64,000 bases of DNA from Euborellia annulipes. Its lineage: Eukaryota; Arthropoda; Insecta; Dermaptera; Anisolabididae. The translations under genes and the position numbers were made by a program. The stretch spans positions 42,836 to 106,835 of the forward strand of contig JAKCPI010003117.1 of the NCBI GenBank assembly GCA_023213315.1, written 5' to 3'. Below the pieces are notes generated by a model. It searched no databases. It worked only from the letters and a program-made list of their open reading frames with translations, and was not told the DNA's origin. Below, in pieces: positions 60,985-64,000 of the stretch (positions are counted from its first letter, which is position 1; each line of letters begins with the position of its first letter).

Positions 60985-61632
60985 GAATTTAAAATTCAGA
61001 AAAATTAAATTTTTCTAAATTTTAAAAGTCAAAATAATTTTTTTCTGAATTTTGAAAGGAAAATAAAATTTTTTCTAAATTTTAAATGAGAAAATAAAAT
61101 TTTTTCTGAATTTTAAATGAGAAAATAAAATTTTTTCTGAATTTTAAACGGGAAAATAAAATTTTTTTTTCTGAATTTTAAGACAAAATAAATTTTTTTT
61201 TCTGAATTTTGAAAAGAAAAATAAAATTTTTTCCAAATTTTAAATGAGAAAATAAAATTTTTTCTAAATTTTAAATGAGAAAATAAAATTTTCTAAATTT
61301 TAAATGAGAAAATAAAATTTTCTAAATTTTAAATGAGAAAATAAAATTTTCTAAATTTCAAATGAGAAAATAAAATTTTCTAAATTTTGGTTTTAAATGA
61401 GAAAAATAAAATTTTCTAAATTTTAAATGAGAAAATAAAATTTTCTAAATTTTAAATGAGAAAATAAAATTTTCTAAATTTTAAATGAGAAAATAAATGG
61501 ATAATTTTCATTTATGGGAAATAAAATTTTCTAAATTTTAAATGAGAAAATAAATTTTTCTGAATTTAAATGGGGTGGAAAATAAAATTTTTCTAAATTA
61601 AATGGAAATAAAATTTTTCTAAATTTTAAATC
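60985..61632 (+). repeat. AT-rich minisatellite, about 29-33-bp unit
   Basis: The unit AAATGAGAAAATAAAATTTT + CTAAATTTT is repeated about 20 times. The older left part has variable T-run lengths and CTGAATTTT variants. The array centre (61260-61500) is most homogeneous. Confidence 0.9.
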
Positions 61633-62100
61633 ACTCAGCACTTTAAATTTTTTTTTGTCCTGAAGACCGAAATAACAAAAGTGCGTTATCATCAGCTTTT
61701 ATTAATAAGTGGACTAATTTTAAATTTTTAATATTATGTTCTAACTGTAATCTAAAAGGATGTAATTGTTTTTTCTAAATAAGGACGCGAGCCCGAAATA
61801 TGGCCGGGAAACTGAATTTAAAGAGTAATTTTAAAATAGCAGAAGTGTTCATTTGTATACTATAATTTTTGAACTTAAAAGCTCGTTTTTTTTTTTGGTA
61901 TAATGTTAATCAACAACAAAGTGAAGCCTGTTTTTCATTTGTTGTTGTTGTTTAGGTGTAATTCCAGGAATGGAATTGAATGTATTCTGGATAAAGTCGG
62001 TTAAATACTAATGATAGATCATTTATTGTGGGCGGCCCGCCCTTCTTTTGTCAAAGGCAGCCAGGGGGGGTAGAGGGGGGTCGGGGTTGCGATTGGCTTC
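61633..62100. other. Unique DNA with possible ribozyme-like scrap
   Basis: TCCTGAAGACCGAAATAAC (61659) and TATCATCAGC (61688) recall the CTGANGA/GAAA repeats but without a stem. Otherwise unassigned. Confidence 0.35.
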
Positions 62101-62117
62101 GGAATAACAAGTAACAA

Positions 62118-62200
62118 TCGGGGGACTGATTAGGGATTCAAACCCCGGCCTCCGGGACAAGTGGACCGGAATGCCCGTCGAGAGCACTTGGCCAACTTGT
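62118..62200 (-). mobile_element. tRNA-like SINE or pseudogene
   Basis: The minus strand reads AGTTGGCCAAGTGCTCTCGA (A-box-like) and CCGGGGTTTGAATCCCTAAT (B-box-like) at tRNA-like spacing, with a long variable region. The acceptor ends do not pair well. Confidence 0.45.
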
Positions 62201-62730
62201 GGGGGAAAAAAAGGCCAACCGTGGGGGGGGGGGAATTGGGTGAATAAGGGGTAAGGAGGAAGGGGGTAGAGAACTTTTCCATCGACCGTTCACAGTCTGC
62301 ATTAAACATAAACCTGTCTGAAATACTTTGCCAAATGGATATTCTAAAATATGTACTCTCTCCGCCCCCTCCCTCCATTTCTCATTCACTCATTTTCTCT
62401 TGTATATGTATAGTATTGTATTTTACATCCCCCCTCCCCCCTCCCCCGCCACCTTATCTTTTTCTCTTTTTGTAAATTAAAATGTTTTAGTAAAATTAAA
62501 AACATGATTTATTTCTAATATTAAAAAAAAACTTTCTTGTTCTTGGGGCGAGAGTCTCCTTACGGTGTCACATGTTTAAGGGATTAGTCACCACAATCCT
62601 TCCTTAATAATCAAAATTTAATTAAAAAGAAAAAAATTCATTTCCCGAACATTTATGTCCCTGGAAACCAATAATATTAGAACGTACATGCCGAAAATAC
62701 AAATAAAACATAAAAAATGTTTACAGAAAC
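62201..62730. other. Unique DNA with G and C runs
   Basis: G10 near 62224, CCCCCCTCCCCCCTCCCCCG at 62428. A short AGTCACCACAATCCTTCC (62587) matches a 5S-SINE word at 40105. No gene. Confidence 0.4.
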
Positions 62731-63300
62731 CAGGGATGGAAAAGTCGACTGTGACTTTAATCAAGAATCGATCTTTTACTGAAAATTATCGACTTGTTAG
62801 AATCGAGTTGAAACTCTCTCAAGTCGATTAGAATCGATTCTCACTGGACGATTTCGACTTTTTTCTTACAATGGGGTAATATAGTTTGTAACGTTTTCTT
62901 GATTGACTTTCATCTTTCTTTTAAAACCTACACATAACACACCAATCAACACGCTTTCTAAGATCGGCTATTGAAGATATGTGGCATTCTTAATTCCTCA
63001 ATATCTTTCATATTTTATTTTAATGTTCGGTGCCATATCACGTGCAATTTCTGGATAGAACATTCCTTTATAAAAATATTGAAAACAATATTTGTGTGTG
63101 TTGTATTTAATAAAATGTTTAAATACTTAATAAATCTTATATATTATAAATAAATAAATATATTTAATATTTACTGAGTATCTCCTAATCACGAGTTATA
63201 GAGTTTTTAAACAATCGACTTTCAGAAATGATTAATCGATTCCGAGAATCGAAAAATATCAAGTCGATTCCAAAATCGAAAAACGACTTTTCAATGAAAA
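62731..63300 (+). mobile_element. Family K hAT-like element, near complete
   Basis: AGGGATGGAAAAGTCGACTG, AATCGATCTTTTACTGAAAA, TTCGGTGCCATATCACGTGC, ATTAATCGATTCCGAGAATC, AATATCAAGTCGATTCC. The 3' end is decayed (ACGACTTTTCAATGAAAAGG). At about 570 bp without inserts it is the best reference for the family. No transposase. Confidence 0.8.
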
Positions 63301-63660
63301 GGTTGATAATGAAAAAATTTTTTATAAGTATAAAAAATCCATAAAACCTTCGTTAATCGAAATATAATCTAATGTAAGAAATGTTTTCTGTTTATATAAT
63401 GATTTAAAATGATGTAATTAATCACATGATATGACGTTTTAGAAATTACGTATATGAACACGATAATTTACAAATGCAATGAGTTAGATCGATGAAATTT
63501 ATTACTTACACTAAAATTGAAGATCGGTATCAAATAATCATCAAATGGTTAAATAAAGACCTGATACTAAACTTAAACATTAAAAGAACTACGGTAACAT
63601 ATCATTATTTACTTGTCCTGAATCGTAATTATTTTATTAATTTAAAAAATATTATAAAAA
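63301..63660. other. AT-rich DNA
   Basis: The 69-codon + frame at 63492 has no recognised similarity. Confidence 0.45.
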
Positions 63661-63664
63661 TAAA

Positions 63665-63795
63665 AACGTTGAGCTCGGGATTGGTGACTTGGAGCAATTA
63701 GGGTGTGGAACGTCCCTAGATAGTCATCCGATAATATATATTTAAATTATATGAATAAATTAGTAACCCCTAAAATGGCCTTTAAAAAAAAAAAA
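63665..63795 (+). mobile_element. 5S-derived SINE3-like copy, 5' truncated
   Basis: GAGCTCGGGATTGGTGACTT, GGGTGTGGAACGTCCCTAGA, then TAAAATGGCC and an A-run. It lacks the upstream 5S part. Confidence 0.55.
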
Positions 63796-63819
63796 AACCA
63801 GAAAGTAAAAAACAGTGTA

Positions 63820-63990
63820 TCCAAATAACGATAGTGCAAATTGCGCTTCGCCCTTCTAATTGCCTTGGCTGTAAATATGGTTGCCTAACTGACAGGCGGT
63901 ATCGAAGAAAATTTATATAACTGGGATCCGAACCCTCGACCTTTGGTATACAAGGCAAGCGCGCTAACAACTACGCCAAGTCCGAATCTA
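63820..63990 (-). mobile_element. tRNA-derived SINE, minus strand
   Basis: The minus strand reads ACTTGGCGTAGTTGTTAGCG (A-box region) and GTCGAGGGTTCGGATCCCAG (B-box), followed by GGCAACCATATTTACAGCCA. Related to family G in its head but with a different body. Confidence 0.65.
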
Positions 63991-64000
63991 TTTATTTTTT

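Noticed and set aside
62118..62200. Functional tRNA-Ser/Leu-like gene
   Set aside because: Box spacing is right, but a full cloverleaf with paired acceptor stem and a CCA-proximal end could not be drawn.
1..64000. LTR retrotransposon or integrated viral sequence
   Set aside because: I saw no paired LTRs with TG...CA ends, no gag, integrase or protease motifs, and no viral replication protein on either strand.

Overview
This is AT-rich nuclear DNA from an animal. It has very long A/T stretches, many homopolymer G and C runs, microsatellites and layer upon layer of transposable elements. I find no intact protein-coding gene, no rRNA gene and no convincing functional tRNA gene. Open reading frames over about 60 codons are almost all chance frames inside repeats. 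The only protein matches I recognise are decayed transposase and reverse-transcriptase tails: a mariner-like C-terminus at 8512-8850, a Tc1-like C-terminus at 10111-10438, and LINE C-termini at 30226-30294 and 34570-34763. The mix of Tc1/mariner, hAT-like, TTAA-target, LINE, tRNA-SINE and 5S-SINE elements would suit an arthropod or another invertebrate, but the species is not determined here. The window is either intergenic or inside a large intron. A near-perfect zero-length-exon (recursive) splice signal at 13932/13933 hints at a large intron on the + strand.

The dominant repeat, called family A here, is about 650-720 bp with roughly a dozen copies in both orientations (for example 24312-24991, 37786-38430, 41943-42586, 44245-44959, 52015-52669, 57795-58479). 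Each full copy opens with a long hairpin (AAAAAATCTGGTGTGAC ... GTCACACCAGATTTTTT), carries an internal palindrome GTTGCCATGGTAAC that is a perfect RFX X-box consensus, and ends in a second hairpin (TACTTTCTC ... GAGAAAGTA). A sister family B shares the first hairpin but has a different body.

Layout: 1-860 A/B copies; 1283-5010 GC-headed family L copies with a large inverted duplication; 5516-7245 an A copy split by a hAT-like K element that itself holds a retroposon, a 356-bp palindrome and a tRNA SINE; 7855-9470 a B copy split by a retroposon, a mariner inverted dimer and an N element; 10111-10681 a Tc1 pseudogene split by a hAT MITE; 10961-13073 two tandem arrays; 13161-18121 A/B copies with TA-target MITEs; 20979-26760 hAT, F, J, H and SINE insertions; 27467-30200 TTAA-target elements with a nested hAT; 31190-36400 possible promoter-like DNA and K, J, O elements; 36701-45200 A, L and SINE3 copies; 46253-54953 more hAT, A, B and O elements; 55145-56160 GC-rich unique DNA and an N element; 56211-64000 K elements, SINEs, a minisatellite and a 1-kb TIR element.

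The nesting is unusually readable. Uninterrupted paralogues elsewhere in the same window show the empty site for many insertions, giving TA, TTAA, 8-bp and 12-17-bp target duplications directly from sequence. A second theme is a recurring hammerhead-like motif (CTGANGA, short stem, GAAA), usually inside short inverted-repeat elements with 12-14-bp duplications, which suggests Penelope-like or related ribozyme-bearing retroelements. A few unique, repeat-free stretches hold clusters of transcription-factor-like motifs and are the best candidates for host regulatory DNA.
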